This document shows, in pieces, positions 34,087 to 43,082 of a DNA stretch of 64,000 bases. The DNA lies in the NCBI RefSeq assembly GCF_032062175.1, contig NZ_DAMBQK010000009.1, positions 90,324-154,323 of the forward strand. Reading direction: 5' to 3'. The notes below the pieces were generated by a model. It was not told the origin of the DNA. It saw only the letters and a program-made list of their open reading frames with translations, and searched no databases. The translations under genes and the position numbers were made by a program. This stretch comes from Atlantibacter sp032062175 (GTDB lineage Bacteria > Pseudomonadota > Gammaproteobacteria > Enterobacterales > Enterobacteriaceae). The first letter of the stretch is position 1, and each line of letters starts with the position of its first letter.

Positions 34087-35937
34087 ATGCGCACCCTTTG
34101 GCGTATTTTTGCCGGTTTTTTCAAGTGGACGTGGCGTCTGCTTAATTTCATCAGGGAACTGGTGCTCAATCTGTTCTTTATTTTACTGGTGATGGTGGGC
34201 GTTGGGATTTGGCTGCAAATGAGCAACTCCCCTGCCGAACCGTCGCGCGGCGCGCTGCTGCTGGATATCAGCGGCGTGGTGGTGGATAAACCCTCGGTGA
34301 GCAATAAGCTCGGCGTGATTGGCCGCCAGCTGTTTGGCGCGTCCTCCGACCGGCTTCAGGAGAACTCGCTGTTCGATATCGTCGACGCCATCCGCCAGGC
34401 GAAGGATGACCGCAACATTACCGGCATCGTGCTCGATTTACGTGATTTCGCGGGTGCCGACCAGCCGTCGATGCAGTATATCGGCAAGGCGTTGCGCGAG
34501 TTCCGCGACAGCGGTAAACCGGTGGTTGCCACCGGCGACAGCTACAGCCAGGGCCAATATTACCTGGCGAGTTTCGCCAATAAAATCTGGCTGTCCCCCC
34601 AGGGCACCGTGGATTTGCACGGTTTCGCCACCAACGGCCTGTATTACAAGTCGTTGCTGGATAAGCTGAAGGTCACTACGCACGTGTTCCGCGTTGGCAC
34701 TTATAAATCGGCGGTGGAGCCGTTTATCCGTGACGATATGTCGCCGGAAGCCCGTGACGCCGACAGCCGCTGGATTGGCGAGTTGTGGCAGAACTATCTG
34801 GCGACTATCGCGGCGAACCGCCAGATCCAGCCGAACCAGGTATTCCCCGGCGCAGCGGCGCTGCTGGCAGGCTTGCAACAGAACGGCGGCGATACCGCGA
34901 AGTACGCGCTCGACAATAAACTGGTGGATGCACTGGGTTCGAGCGCCGAGGTGGAAAAAGCGCTGACCAAACAGTTCGGCTGGAGCAAAAAAGACAAGAA
35001 TTACAGTGCCACCAGCTTCTACGATTATCAGTTGAATAAGCGTTCGGAACAGGGTGATGCGATTGCCGTGGTGTTCGCTAATGGCGCGATCATGGACGGT
35101 GAAGAAACGCCGGGCAACGTCGGCGGCGACACCACCGCCTCGCAGATCCGCGAAGCGCGTCTGGACCCGAAAGTGAAAGCAATTGTACTGCGGGTCAACA
35201 GCCCTGGCGGCAGCGTTTCGGCATCGGAAGTGATTCGTGAAGAGCTGGCGGCGGCGAAAGCGGCGGGCAAACCGGTAGTGGTTTCCATGGGCGGTATGGC
35301 GGCATCCGGCGGTTATTGGATCTCCACCCCGGCCAATTACATTATGGCCAACCCCAGCACGCTCACCGGCTCCATCGGCATCTTCGGGGTTATCAACACC
35401 GTGGAAGACAGCCTGAGCGCCATCGGCGTGCACACCGACGGCGTGGCAACGTCAGCGCTGGCGGATGTGTCAGTGACCAAAGCGCTACCGCAGGAAGTGC
35501 AGCAGTTGATGCAGTTGACTATCGAAAATGGCTATCAGCGCTTTATCTCCCTGGTGGCCCAGTCGCGTAACAAGACGCCGCAGCAGATCGACAGCATCGC
35601 CCAGGGCCACGTCTGGACCGGCCAGGACGCGAAAGCTAACGGTCTGGTGGACAGCCTGGGTGACTTTGACGATGCGCTGCACAAAGCGGCGGAGCTGGCG
35701 AAACTGAAGCAGTGGCATGCGGATTTCTATCAGGACGAACCGACCTTTATGGATACCGTGTTCGCCAGCATGACCGGCTCGGTGCGCGCCATGCTGCCTG
35801 AAGCGTTGCAGGCCTATCTCCCTGCGCCGGTGGTGCAGGCGGCCAGCGCGGTGAAAACCGAAACCGATAAACTGGCGGCGTTTAACGACCCGCGCCACCG
35901 CTACGCGTTCTGCTTAACCTGCGGCGACGTTCGCTAA
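34087..35937 (+). CDS. sppA: Protease IV (signal peptide peptidase SppA, long form)
   Basis: 616 residues, tandem S49 protease. One membrane anchor near residues 21-45 (FIRELVLNLFFILLVMVGVGIWL), then two repeats. The catalytic dyad is split between repeats: Lys207 in GTYKSAVEPF and Ser407 in MAASGGYW, corresponding to E. coli Lys209/Ser409. It forms a periplasmic bowl-shaped tetramer that degrades cleaved signal peptides. The ATG at 34087 matches E. coli; the frame is open further upstream without support. Confidence 0.98.
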   Translation: MRTLWRIFAGFFKWTWRLLNFIRELVLNLFFILLVMVGVGIWLQMSNSPAEPSRGALLLDISGVVVDKPSVSNKLGVIGRQLFGASSDRLQENSLFDIVDAIRQAKDDRNITGIVLDLRDFAGADQPSMQYIGKALREFRDSGKPVVATGDSYSQGQYYLASFANKIWLSPQGTVDLHGFATNGLYYKSLLDKLKVTTHVFRVGTYKSAVEPFIRDDMSPEARDADSRWIGELWQNYLATIAANRQIQPNQVFPGAAALLAGLQQNGGDTAKYALDNKLVDALGSSAEVEKALTKQFGWSKKDKNYSATSFYDYQLNKRSEQGDAIAVVFANGAIMDGEETPGNVGGDTTASQIREARLDPKVKAIVLRVNSPGGSVSASEVIREELAAAKAAGKPVVVSMGGMAASGGYWISTPANYIMANPSTLTGSIGIFGVINTVEDSLSAIGVHTDGVATSALADVSVTKALPQEVQQLMQLTIENGYQRFISLVAQSRNKTPQQIDSIAQGHVWTGQDAKANGLVDSLGDFDDALHKAAELAKLKQWHADFYQDEPTFMDTVFASMTGSVRAMLPEALQAYLPAPVVQAASAVKTETDKLAAFNDPRHRYAFCLTCGDVR

Positions 35938-35940
35938 ACT

Positions 35941-35970
35941 CAACAAGCCCGGCGCTGCCGGGCTTGTTTT
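35941..35970 (+). terminator. sppA terminator
   Basis: ACAAGCCCGGC / GCCGGGCTTGT stem with a 3-nt loop and TTTT, immediately after the sppA stop. Confidence 0.9.
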
Positions 35971-36034
35971 CGCGTCCTATCCTGAGCGCGCATCGTATAT
36001 ACTTCGCGTGTTTATCCTTAACGAACTCAAGACC

Positions 36035-37051
36035 ATGTCCAAGAAATCCATTTACGTTGCCTATACCGGCGGTACGATCGGTATGCAGCGTTCTGAACAG
36101 GGCTACATTCCCGTCTCCGGACACCTGCAACGCCAACTGGCGCTGATGCCCGAGTTCCATCGCCCGGAAATGCCCGACTTCACTATCCATGAATATCAGC
36201 CGCTGATGGACTCATCAGATATGACGCCGGAAGACTGGCAGCACATCGCCGATGACATCAAAGACAATTACGACCAGTACGACGGTTTTGTGATCCTGCA
36301 CGGCACCGACACCATGGCGTTCACCGCGTCGGCGCTGTCGTTTATGCTGGAGAATCTCAGCAAGCCGGTGATTGTCACCGGGTCGCAAATCCCACTGGCG
36401 GAGCTGCGCTCTGACGGGCAGATTAACCTGTTGAACGCGCTGTACGTGGCGGCGAACTATCCCATTAGCGAAGTGACGCTGTTCTTCAATAATTGTTTGT
36501 ATCGCGGCAACCGCACCACCAAAGCCCACGCCGACGGTTTTAACGCTTTCGCCTCCCCTAACCTGTCGCCGCTGCTGGAGGCGGGCATTCATATTCGCAA
36601 ACTGAACACGCCTGCCGCGCCGCACGGCGATGGGCCGCTGGTTGTCCACCCGATTACGCCGCAGCCGATTGGCGTGGTGACCATCTATCCGGGGATTTCC
36701 GCCGATGTGGTACGCAACTTCCTGCGCCAGCCGGTAAAAGCGCTGATCCTGCGTTCTTACGGCGTCGGCAACGCGCCGCAAAACCAGGAATTTTTAAAAG
36801 AGCTGCACGACGCCAGCGAGCGCGGCATCGTGGTGGTCAATCTTACCCAGTGTATGTCCGGGAAAGTGAACATGGGCGGTTACGCCACCGGCAACGCGCT
36901 GGCTCAGGCGGGAGTCATTGGCGGTTTTGATATGACCGTGGAAGCGACACTGACCAAATTACATTTTTTATTAAGCCAGGGATTAAGCGCATCGGCCATT
37001 CGGGAAGCGATGATGCAGAACCTGCGGGGAGAACTCACGCCTGATGAATAA
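36035..37051 (+). CDS. ansA: L-asparaginase I (cytoplasmic)
   Basis: 338 residues, the E. coli length. N-terminal catalytic motif YTGGTIGM (Thr14) and second motif VILHGTDTM with Thr-Asp-Lys partners. It hydrolyses asparagine to aspartate and ammonia; type I is the low-affinity, cytoplasmic, allosteric form without signal peptide. The start at 36035 (MSKKSIYVAYTGGT) matches the family. pncA follows so closely that both are probably one operon. Confidence 0.97.
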   Translation: MSKKSIYVAYTGGTIGMQRSEQGYIPVSGHLQRQLALMPEFHRPEMPDFTIHEYQPLMDSSDMTPEDWQHIADDIKDNYDQYDGFVILHGTDTMAFTASALSFMLENLSKPVIVTGSQIPLAELRSDGQINLLNALYVAANYPISEVTLFFNNCLYRGNRTTKAHADGFNAFASPNLSPLLEAGIHIRKLNTPAAPHGDGPLVVHPITPQPIGVVTIYPGISADVVRNFLRQPVKALILRSYGVGNAPQNQEFLKELHDASERGIVVVNLTQCMSGKVNMGGYATGNALAQAGVIGGFDMTVEATLTKLHFLLSQGLSASAIREAMMQNLRGELTPDE

Positions 37052-37061
37052 CGTCACCATC

Positions 37062-37703
37062 ATGACCCAGCGCGCACTGCTGCTGGTGGATTTACAGAAC
37101 GATTTTTGCGCCGGGGGCGCGCTGGCAGTCGCGGAAGGCGATAGCACAATGGATATCGCCAATCGCCTAATCGACTGGAGCCGTACACGCGGCGACGCGA
37201 TTGTAGCCAGCCAGGACTGGCACCCGGCGGATCACGGCAGTTTCGCCAGCCAGCATAACGCTGAGCCTTTTACCCAGGGCGAGCTGGACGGTTTTCCGCA
37301 AACCTGGTGGCCGGATCACTGTGTACAGTTGACCGAGGGTGCGGAGCTGCATCCGCTGCTCAACCAGAAAGCCATCGACGCGGTGTTTCATAAAGGTGAG
37401 AACCCGCTGATCGACAGCTATAGCGCGTTTTTTGATAACGAGCATCGCCAGAAAACCGCCCTGGATGAGTGGCTGCGACATCACGGTATCAAAGAGCTGG
37501 TGATTATGGGCCTGGCGACGGACTACTGCGTGAAGTTTACGGTGCTGGACGCGCTGAAGCTGGGTTACACGGTCAATGTGATCACCGACGGCTGCCGTGG
37601 GGTGAATCTGGCTGCGCAGGACAGCGCCCATGCGTTTATGGAAATGGCGGCGGAAGGCGCGACGCTGTATACCCTGGACGACTGGCTGGAAACGCAGGTT
37701 TGA
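37062..37703 (+). CDS. pncA: Nicotinamidase
   Basis: 213 residues, isochorismatase-like hydrolase. Catalytic Asp10 (LVDLQNDF), Lys in HKGENP and nucleophile Cys156 (ATDYCVKF); metal ligands in DWHPADHGSF. It converts nicotinamide to nicotinate in NAD salvage and activates pyrazinamide in other bacteria. The start at 37062 gives exactly the E. coli length; an ATG at 37044 overlaps the ansA stop (ATGAATAA) behind GGGGAG at long spacing and is an alternative. Its last base is 42 bp from a gene absent in E. coli. Confidence 0.96.
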   Translation: MTQRALLLVDLQNDFCAGGALAVAEGDSTMDIANRLIDWSRTRGDAIVASQDWHPADHGSFASQHNAEPFTQGELDGFPQTWWPDHCVQLTEGAELHPLLNQKAIDAVFHKGENPLIDSYSAFFDNEHRQKTALDEWLRHHGIKELVIMGLATDYCVKFTVLDALKLGYTVNVITDGCRGVNLAAQDSAHAFMEMAAEGATLYTLDDWLETQV

Positions 37704-37706
37704 TAA

Positions 37707-37731
37707 CCGGCCCGGAGATCTTCCGGGCCTG
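37707..37731 (+). terminator. Hairpin after pncA
   Basis: CCGGCCCGGA / TCCGGGCCTGG pairs with a short loop 4 bp past the pncA stop, followed by TTTATATTT. It lies just before the end of the convergent DUF2207-like gene. Confidence 0.65.
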
Positions 37732-37745
37732 GTTTATATTTAATC

Positions 37746-38894
37746 TTAGTCGCCACCGCTGATGTCGGTGTGTGTATGAGCACTGTCCGGTTCTGATGAT
37801 AATGCTTCATCGAAAATATGCTCATAACGTTCAACTTTTGCGTATTGATATTGCCCGACCCAATAGGGTTTGTCGCTGTTATTGCGCATCAGTTTTTCAA
37901 CCGTCTTGCTCCATGTGCTCAGATAGTCATGACTAATCGCATAAGGGAGTAATGTTTCTATCTCAGGGAATGGCTCTTTCGGCGAGTTGGGTTTATAGCA
38001 ATGCAGATGATAAAACTGTCTGGCAAAGTACGCCTTAATGCCCGGTAAAATTCTCTTTCCTTCATCAGTATGGGTTACCTGATATGTCTGAAAATAACTG
38101 CCCATCAGCGTACAGATAAATGAAATATAGACGCTGCCTGGCGGCAGAATAAAATCAGCGTTATTGATAAAATAGATGGCAAAGGCAGTGAATGGACCTG
38201 ATATCAGCAGCGGAATGATAACCATATTAAGCGTGAATTTTTCATGGTGCGGATTGCGGTCGTTAAGCGTAGAAATAATGATAAGTATGAACGGGATAAC
38301 GAAAATATAAAGGAAGAACACGACAAAACCCAACCCTTGTTCTGTACTTATCCCCAGCCAACATGCCATCGCCAGTGTGCACAGGTATCCCAATATAAGG
38401 GATATGGAGCCGGGAATCACAAACCGGGACGCTGCATTTTTATACATTGTTGAAACATGCCTGTGCAGATCCACTAATGGCTGAAATTCATGCCCGCTAA
38501 TTTCAATTTCACGCGAACCTGGAAAGAGGTGGTTTTGCATCGCCAAAACAAAATTACGCTTCATTGCAGGCAATGATTCCGGCGTTCCCCCCCACTTGAT
38601 ATGCAGCGCAATGTTCTTTTCTTCAAGAACCGATTTATTGGTTATGAATAGAGAAATGCAGTCGGCAAAAAAATGTTTATGGGAATAATAGCCCCCATTT
38701 AAAATGTACGCCAGAAATCCCTCTGGATAGTGTTCAGGAATAAATTCACTTTTAGTCACCTGGCCATTTCGTCTGTCGCGCCGACGACGGTAGGGAAACC
38801 ATACAAAACAGTACATCAGCATTCCCAACCACAATAAATTAATCCATGTTACAGAGAGTGCCGGGATTAACAGGTACTTCCATGTTTCAGACAT
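37746..38894 (-). CDS. DUF2207-like membrane protein lacking the N-terminal domain
   Basis: 382 residues behind a strong AGGAGG. First membrane span at about 8-32, then a basic stretch (YRRRRDRRNG). A soluble part at 50-95 has the pattern YPEGFLAYILNGGYYSHKHF, recalling the winged-helix segment of DUF2207 (PPEGLSPAEAGYLLDG type). Four further spans follow at about 158-181, 187-209, 222-243 and 250-270. The tail has DEGKRILPGIKAYF and ETLLPYAISHDYLSTW, like the LPYA.ALG...W end of DUF2207. The extracellular beta domain normal for that family is absent. Visibly more AT-rich than its neighbours and absent at this site in E. coli; likely acquired. Function unknown. Confidence 0.72.
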   Translation of the reverse strand: MSETWKYLLIPALSVTWINLLWLGMLMYCFVWFPYRRRRDRRNGQVTKSEFIPEHYPEGFLAYILNGGYYSHKHFFADCISLFITNKSVLEEKNIALHIKWGGTPESLPAMKRNFVLAMQNHLFPGSREIEISGHEFQPLVDLHRHVSTMYKNAASRFVIPGSISLILGYLCTLAMACWLGISTEQGLGFVVFFLYIFVIPFILIIISTLNDRNPHHEKFTLNMVIIPLLISGPFTAFAIYFINNADFILPPGSVYISFICTLMGSYFQTYQVTHTDEGKRILPGIKAYFARQFYHLHCYKPNSPKEPFPEIETLLPYAISHDYLSTWSKTVEKLMRNNSDKPYWVGQYQYAKVERYEHIFDEALSSEPDSAHTHTDISGGD

Positions 38895-39026
38895 AAACGC
38901 TCCTCCTGCGGGGTAGAGTATCTACTCATGAAGGAAAAGCGATTACGGAAGAAAAAAATAAGAATTAACTAACGCTAACAGGGCACGCGACCCACTAAAG
39001 CTTTAGATGCCGGGACGCAACCGCGT

Positions 39027-39060
39027 CGCCTTGCTATCAAAACCGATTAATAGCAAGGCG
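39027..39060 (-). terminator. Hairpin downstream of yeaC
   Basis: Perfect 11-bp inverted repeat CGCCTTGCTAT / ATAGCAAGGCG with a 12-nt loop, ending 4 bp from the yeaC stop. No T run follows on either strand, so it is a terminator-like or RNA-stabilising structure. Confidence 0.55.
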
Positions 39061-39064
39061 CTTA

Positions 39065-39343
39065 TCACTGAGGCTTAAGCTTCGCAATCGTCGGCGGAAC
39101 AATCCCGAATTCTTCTTTGAACTGCTGCTTGCTCTTCATCACAATCTGGCCGTCTGTGCCAATCGACATATGGTCCGGGTTGTGGTTGTGGCGCGTCTGC
39201 CACAGCATCACTAACTGCATGCTGTTGGCTTTTTGCTCGTCGGTTAACGCGACGCCGTCGGGCCATTTGCCCAGTTCCACGGCGGTGACCAGACGTTGAT
39301 ACACTTCCGGCGTCATGCTGTTAATCAGGTCATCAATGTTCAT
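39065..39343 (-). CDS. yeaC: YeaC, DUF1315 protein
   Basis: 92 residues starting MNIDDLINSMTPEVYQRL. Matches E. coli YeaC, a small soluble protein of the DUF1315 family with conserved WPDGVALT and MVMKSKQ-like segments (here IVMKSKQQFKEEFG). No enzymatic motif is visible and the role is unknown. It follows msrB by 41 bp on the same strand, as in E. coli, so they probably share a transcript. Confidence 0.94.
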   Translation of the reverse strand: MNIDDLINSMTPEVYQRLVTAVELGKWPDGVALTDEQKANSMQLVMLWQTRHNHNPDHMSIGTDGQIVMKSKQQFKEEFGIVPPTIAKLKPQ

Positions 39344-39384
39344 TTTCGCACTGCTCCACTGGAATAGTTTGCTGAATCGATTTT

Positions 39385-39798
39385 TCAGCCTTTGGTTTGC
39401 GCGCCGTTTTCCTCATCGGTAAAGCTCAGCGAGGCGGAATTCACGCAGAAGCGCTCGCCGGTGGGCTTTGGCCCGTCCGGGAAAACGTGCCCCAGATGGG
39501 CGTCGCAGTTGCCGCAGCGGATTTCGGTGCGTTGCATACCGTGTGAGTAATCATTCAAATAGCGGATCGCGTTTTCGCTCACCGGTTCGAAAAAGCTCGG
39601 CCAGCCGCAGCCCGAATCATACTTGGTTTGCGAGTGAAACAGCGCCGCATCGCACACCAGACAATGGTAAACGCCCTCGCGCTTATTATGCAGCAAACGC
39701 CCGGTAAATGGCGCTTCGGTGCCATGTTGCTGAGTAACGTAAAACTGCACGTCAGTCAGCGTTTTCTTCAAATCTTCCGGGGACATGTTGTTAGCCAT
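39385..39798 (-). CDS. msrB: Peptide-methionine (R)-S-oxide reductase
   Basis: 137 residues, the E. coli length, starting MANNMSPEDLKKTLTDVQFY. Two CxxC pairs (CLVCDAALF and CGNCDAHLG) bind a structural zinc, and the catalytic Cys is in ERFCVNSASL. It repairs the R form of oxidised methionine in proteins using thioredoxin. The ATG at 39798 was chosen over an alternative 33 bp upstream on family length. Divergent from gapA. Confidence 0.97.
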   Translation of the reverse strand: MANNMSPEDLKKTLTDVQFYVTQQHGTEAPFTGRLLHNKREGVYHCLVCDAALFHSQTKYDSGCGWPSFFEPVSENAIRYLNDYSHGMQRTEIRCGNCDAHLGHVFPDGPKPTGERFCVNSASLSFTDEENGAQTKG

Positions 39799-39919
39799 AG
39801 GTTCACTTCTCGGCAGGGTTAAACAGATCACATTATCTGCCAGATTCTAACAAAACATTAACAGTACGGTGCTAACTTTTGATCTAAACTTAGTGCCAGG
39901 TAAACGGCAGCGGGTTGTT

Positions 39920-39935
39920 TGTGACTCACATCACA
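39920..39935 (+). promoter_or_regulatory. CRP site upstream of gapA
   Basis: TGTGACTCACATCACA has both perfect CRP half-sites (TGTGA-N6-TCACA). It lies about 210 bp before gapA in the 346-bp msrB-gapA gap, which holds several promoters in E. coli and no gene. Confidence 0.85.
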
Positions 39936-40073
39936 ATTTTGATCTCGCTGTTCTTTAAAATGTCCCGCGGCGTCCCCATGTGGGATGGCAGCACAAAAGG
40001 AAATGTTTGACGTGTTATTCGCGCAAAGGTTGTTCAGCAGATTGATTTGTCGCAATGATTGACACGATTCCGC

Positions 40074-40101
40074 TTGACGCTGCGTAAGGTTTTTGTAATT
40101 T
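40074..40101 (+). promoter_or_regulatory. gapA P1 promoter
   Basis: TTGACG (40074-40079) and TAATTT (40096-40101) spaced by 16 bp, about 43 bp before the gapA ATG. The stretch strongly resembles the main E. coli gapA promoter as I remember it. Confidence 0.65.
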
Positions 40102-40144
40102 TACAACCAACCTTTTATTCACTAACAAATAGCTGGTGGAATAT

Positions 40145-41140
40145 ATGACTATCAAAGTAGGTATCAACGGTTTTGGCCGTATCGGTCGCATTGTTTTCCG
40201 TGCTGCTCAAACGCGTTCTGACATCGAAATCGTTGCAATCAACGATCTGTTAGATGCTGAGTACATGGCTTACATGCTGAAATATGACTCCACTCACGGT
40301 CGTTTCGACGGCACCGTTGAAGTGAAAGACGGTCACCTGGTCGTTAACGGCAAGAAAATCCGTGTTACCGCTGAAAAAGATCCGGCTAACCTGAAATGGA
40401 ACGAAGTCGGTGTTGACGTTGTTGCTGAAGCAACCGGTATCTTCCTGACCGACGAAACCGCACGTAAACACATCACCGCTGGCGCGAAAAAAGTTGTGCT
40501 GACTGGCCCGTCCAAAGACGACACGCCGATGTTCGTTAAAGGCGCTAACTTTGAAAAATATGCTGGCCAGGACATCGTTTCCAACGCGTCCTGCACCACC
40601 AACTGCCTGGCTCCGCTGGCTAAAGTTATCAACGACAACTTCGGCATCATCGAAGGCCTGATGACTACCGTTCACGCGACCACCGCGACTCAGAAAACCG
40701 TTGACGGCCCGTCTCACAAAGACTGGCGCGGCGGCCGTGGCGCAGCTCAGAACATCATCCCGTCCTCTACCGGTGCGGCTAAAGCTGTGGGTAAAGTTCT
40801 GCCGGAACTGAACGGCAAACTGACGGGTATGGCGTTCCGCGTTCCGACCCCGAACGTATCCGTAGTTGACCTGACCGTTCGTCTGGAAAAAGCCGCTTCT
40901 TACGAAGACATCAAGAAAGCCATCAAAGCCGCTTCTGAAGGCGAAATGAAAGGCGTTCTGGGCTACACCGAAGACGACGTTGTTTCTACCGATTTCAATG
41001 GCGAAATCTGCACTTCTGTGTTCGATGCCAAAGCCGGTATCGCACTGAACGACAACTTTGTGAAACTGGTTTCCTGGTACGACAACGAAACTGGCTACTC
41101 CAACAAAGTACTGGACCTGATCGCTCACATCTCCAAATAA
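40145..41140 (+). CDS. gapA: Glyceraldehyde-3-phosphate dehydrogenase A
   Basis: 331 residues. NAD-binding GINGFGRIGR at the N-terminus and nucleophile Cys150 in SNASCTTNCLAP. The central step of glycolysis and gluconeogenesis; a cytoplasmic tetramer. Codon use differs from the neighbours: almost only the preferred codons (CTG, GGT, AAA, GAA, CGT, AAC), as in very highly expressed genes. The ATG at 40145 gives MTIKVGING; the ATG at 40136 is not used in the family. Multiple promoters and a CRP site lie upstream. Confidence 0.99.
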   Translation: MTIKVGINGFGRIGRIVFRAAQTRSDIEIVAINDLLDAEYMAYMLKYDSTHGRFDGTVEVKDGHLVVNGKKIRVTAEKDPANLKWNEVGVDVVAEATGIFLTDETARKHITAGAKKVVLTGPSKDDTPMFVKGANFEKYAGQDIVSNASCTTNCLAPLAKVINDNFGIIEGLMTTVHATTATQKTVDGPSHKDWRGGRGAAQNIIPSSTGAAKAVGKVLPELNGKLTGMAFRVPTPNVSVVDLTVRLEKAASYEDIKKAIKAASEGEMKGVLGYTEDDVVSTDFNGEICTSVFDAKAGIALNDNFVKLVSWYDNETGYSNKVLDLIAHISK

Positions 41141-41164
41141 GTTGAGATGAACGATTGATCCTGA

Positions 41165-41192
41165 GAGGGCGACGATGGTCGCCCTTTTTTTT
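41165..41192 (+). terminator. gapA terminator
   Basis: GGGCGAC / GTCGCCC stem with a 4-nt loop followed by eight T residues, 26 bp after gapA. yeaD lies just beyond and may be read by escape from this terminator. Confidence 0.93.
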
Positions 41193-41215
41193 GGTCTGAA
41201 CAGAGGATGATGGAC

Positions 41216-42103
41216 ATGATAAATCGTATTTTCGCGCTGCCGGTTGTAGAGCAAATCACGCCAGCGATTTCGCTGCGCAAGATGGACGAGCTGGATGTTG
41301 TGGTGATTGAGCATCCGAAGGCCCGCGCATCGTTGACGTTACAGGGCGCGCATCTGCTCTCATGGAAACCGGCTGGCGAAGAAGAAGTGCTGTGGCTGAG
41401 CGACAATACGCCGTTCAGCAAAGGCGTGGCGATCCGCGGCGGTGTGCCGATTTGCTGGCCGTGGTTTGGCCCGGCAGCGCAAAAAGATCTGCCGGCTCAC
41501 GGGTTCGCCCGTAACCTGCCCTGGACGCTACAGGCCCATAACGAAGATGAAAACGGCGTAGTGGTTACCTTTGAATTGCAGAGCAGCGAAGTCTCGAAGC
41601 AGTACTGGCCGCACGACTTCACTCTGTATGCGCGCTTTAAGCTGGGCGCAACCTGCGAGATGGAGTTGGAAGCGCACGGCGAGTTTGAAACCTGGTCCGC
41701 GCTGCATACCTACTTCAACGTGGGCGATATCAGCGCGGTGAAGGTGAGCGGCCTCGGCGATCGCTTTATTGATAAAGTGAACGACGCTAAAGAAGACGCG
41801 TTAGCCGACGGCGTGCAAACTTTCCCGGATCGCACCGACCGCGTGTACCTGAACCCGGAAGCGTGCAGCGTGATCCACGACGGCGCGCTGAAACGCACTA
41901 TCGACGTTGTCCATCATCACCACTGCAACGTGGTGGGCTGGAACCCAGGCCCGGCACTGTCTAAAGCGATGGCGGATATGCCGGACGACGGTTACAAAAC
42001 CTTTGTCTGCGTTGAAACCGCCTGCGCCACCGTAGCCCAGAAAGCCAGCGAAGAGAAACCGTCTCGCCTGGCGCAATCTCTGCGCGTCGCCAAAAAAGCC
42101 TAA
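41216..42103 (+). CDS. yeaD: YeaD, D-hexose-6-phosphate mutarotase family
   Basis: 295 residues of the galactose mutarotase-like superfamily, apparently an aldose-6-phosphate 1-epimerase. Conserved segments: GAHLLSWKP, IRGGVPICWPWFGP, HTYFNVGD (catalytic His) and GWNPGP (near the catalytic Glu). It would interconvert anomers of glucose-6-phosphate near glycolysis; position behind gapA is conserved. Three ATGs lie in frame (41207, 41210, 41216); the third matches E. coli MIKKIFALP and is 9 bp from GAGGA. Confidence 0.94.
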   Translation: MINRIFALPVVEQITPAISLRKMDELDVVVIEHPKARASLTLQGAHLLSWKPAGEEEVLWLSDNTPFSKGVAIRGGVPICWPWFGPAAQKDLPAHGFARNLPWTLQAHNEDENGVVVTFELQSSEVSKQYWPHDFTLYARFKLGATCEMELEAHGEFETWSALHTYFNVGDISAVKVSGLGDRFIDKVNDAKEDALADGVQTFPDRTDRVYLNPEACSVIHDGALKRTIDVVHHHHCNVVGWNPGPALSKAMADMPDDGYKTFVCVETACATVAQKASEEKPSRLAQSLRVAKKA

Positions 42104-42144
42104 GCTAAACGCCCTCCCCTTGCCCGGCGGTAAGGGGAGCGGTG

Positions 42145-42999
42145 TTACACCACATCCAGCGGCATTTTTCTGCCCGGCGGCGGAAATGCGGTATCCAGTT
42201 GTTCAATATCCTGCGCGGTTAATTTCACATCCAGCGCGGCGGCGTTTTCTTCTACATGTTTAATCGTCGAAGCTTTCGGAATGGCCAGCACGCCTGGACG
42301 ACGGATAACCCACGCCAGCAGCACCTGGGCCGCCGTCACGCCTTTCTCCTGCGCGAGGGTATTCACGACGGCGTTATTCATCAGGTCGTCACGCAACCGC
42401 CCGGCCTGAGCCAGCGGGCAATAGGCCATGACCGGCATATGGCGCTCGGCGCACCACGGCAGCAAATCGTATTCGATACCCCGCGAGCCGAGATGGTACA
42501 GCACCTGATTGGTTGCGCACTCCTGGCCTCCTTTCAGCTTCCACAGGGTTTGCATATCGTCAACGTCCAGGTTCGAGACGCCCCAGCGGCCAATTTTGCC
42601 CTGCGCCATTAATGACTCCATGGCGGCAAGAGTTTCTTCAAAGGGAATGTTGCCGCGCCAGTGCAGCAAATAGAGATCGAGATAATCGGTACCGAGGCGT
42701 TTCAGGCTGGCTTCGCACGCCGCCTGGTTTTTTTGACCGCCCGCGTTCCAGGGATACACTTTTGAGACCAGATAGACCTCATCGCGCCTGCCGCGAATCG
42801 CCTCGCCGACCACTTTTTCCGCGCCCCCCTCCGCGTACATTTCTGCGGTATCGATAAGCGTCAGCCCCAGGTCGATGCCCCGTTGCAGAGCAGCGACTTC
42901 CTGGCGGCGCTGGGCGGCGTTTTCACCCATATACCAGGTGCCCTGCCCAATTGCCGGTATTGGCGTTGAATGAGAAAAAAAATGCGTAAGGTTAGCCAT
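42145..42999 (-). CDS. yeaE: YeaE, aldo/keto reductase
   Basis: 284 residues, AKR family (beta/alpha)8 barrel. Catalytic tetrad visible: Asp and Tyr in DTAEMYAEGG, Lys in LVSKVYPW, His in LYLLHW; the cofactor-phosphate site is in IPKASTIKHVEENA. E. coli YeaE reduces methylglyoxal and other carbonyls with NADPH. Convergent with yeaD. A GC-rich hairpin without T run lies between them at about 42113-42139. Confidence 0.95.
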   Translation of the reverse strand: MANLTHFFSHSTPIPAIGQGTWYMGENAAQRRQEVAALQRGIDLGLTLIDTAEMYAEGGAEKVVGEAIRGRRDEVYLVSKVYPWNAGGQKNQAACEASLKRLGTDYLDLYLLHWRGNIPFEETLAAMESLMAQGKIGRWGVSNLDVDDMQTLWKLKGGQECATNQVLYHLGSRGIEYDLLPWCAERHMPVMAYCPLAQAGRLRDDLMNNAVVNTLAQEKGVTAAQVLLAWVIRRPGVLAIPKASTIKHVEENAAALDVKLTAQDIEQLDTAFPPPGRKMPLDVV

Positions 43000-43035
43000 G
43001 GTTTCCTCCGCTCATTAAAGGTTTGCACCACAGTA

Positions 43036-43060
43036 AGACAAACGGGGCGCAAGCGCCCCG
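43036..43060 (-). terminator. mipA terminator
   Basis: Perfect 8-bp stem CGGGGCGC / GCGCCCCG with a 2-nt loop, 23 bp beyond the mipA stop, followed on the minus strand by TTTGTCTT. Confidence 0.75.
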
Positions 43061-43082
43061 TGAGTATGCACGAATCACACCT

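Noticed and set aside
40250..41314. Open frame of 354 codons antisense to gapA
   Set aside because: Arises from the biased codon use of gapA, which avoids stop codons on the opposite strand. No homology is apparent.
42113..42139. Terminator between yeaD and yeaE
   Set aside because: The hairpin is GC-rich but has no T run on either side, so it is mentioned only under yeaE.
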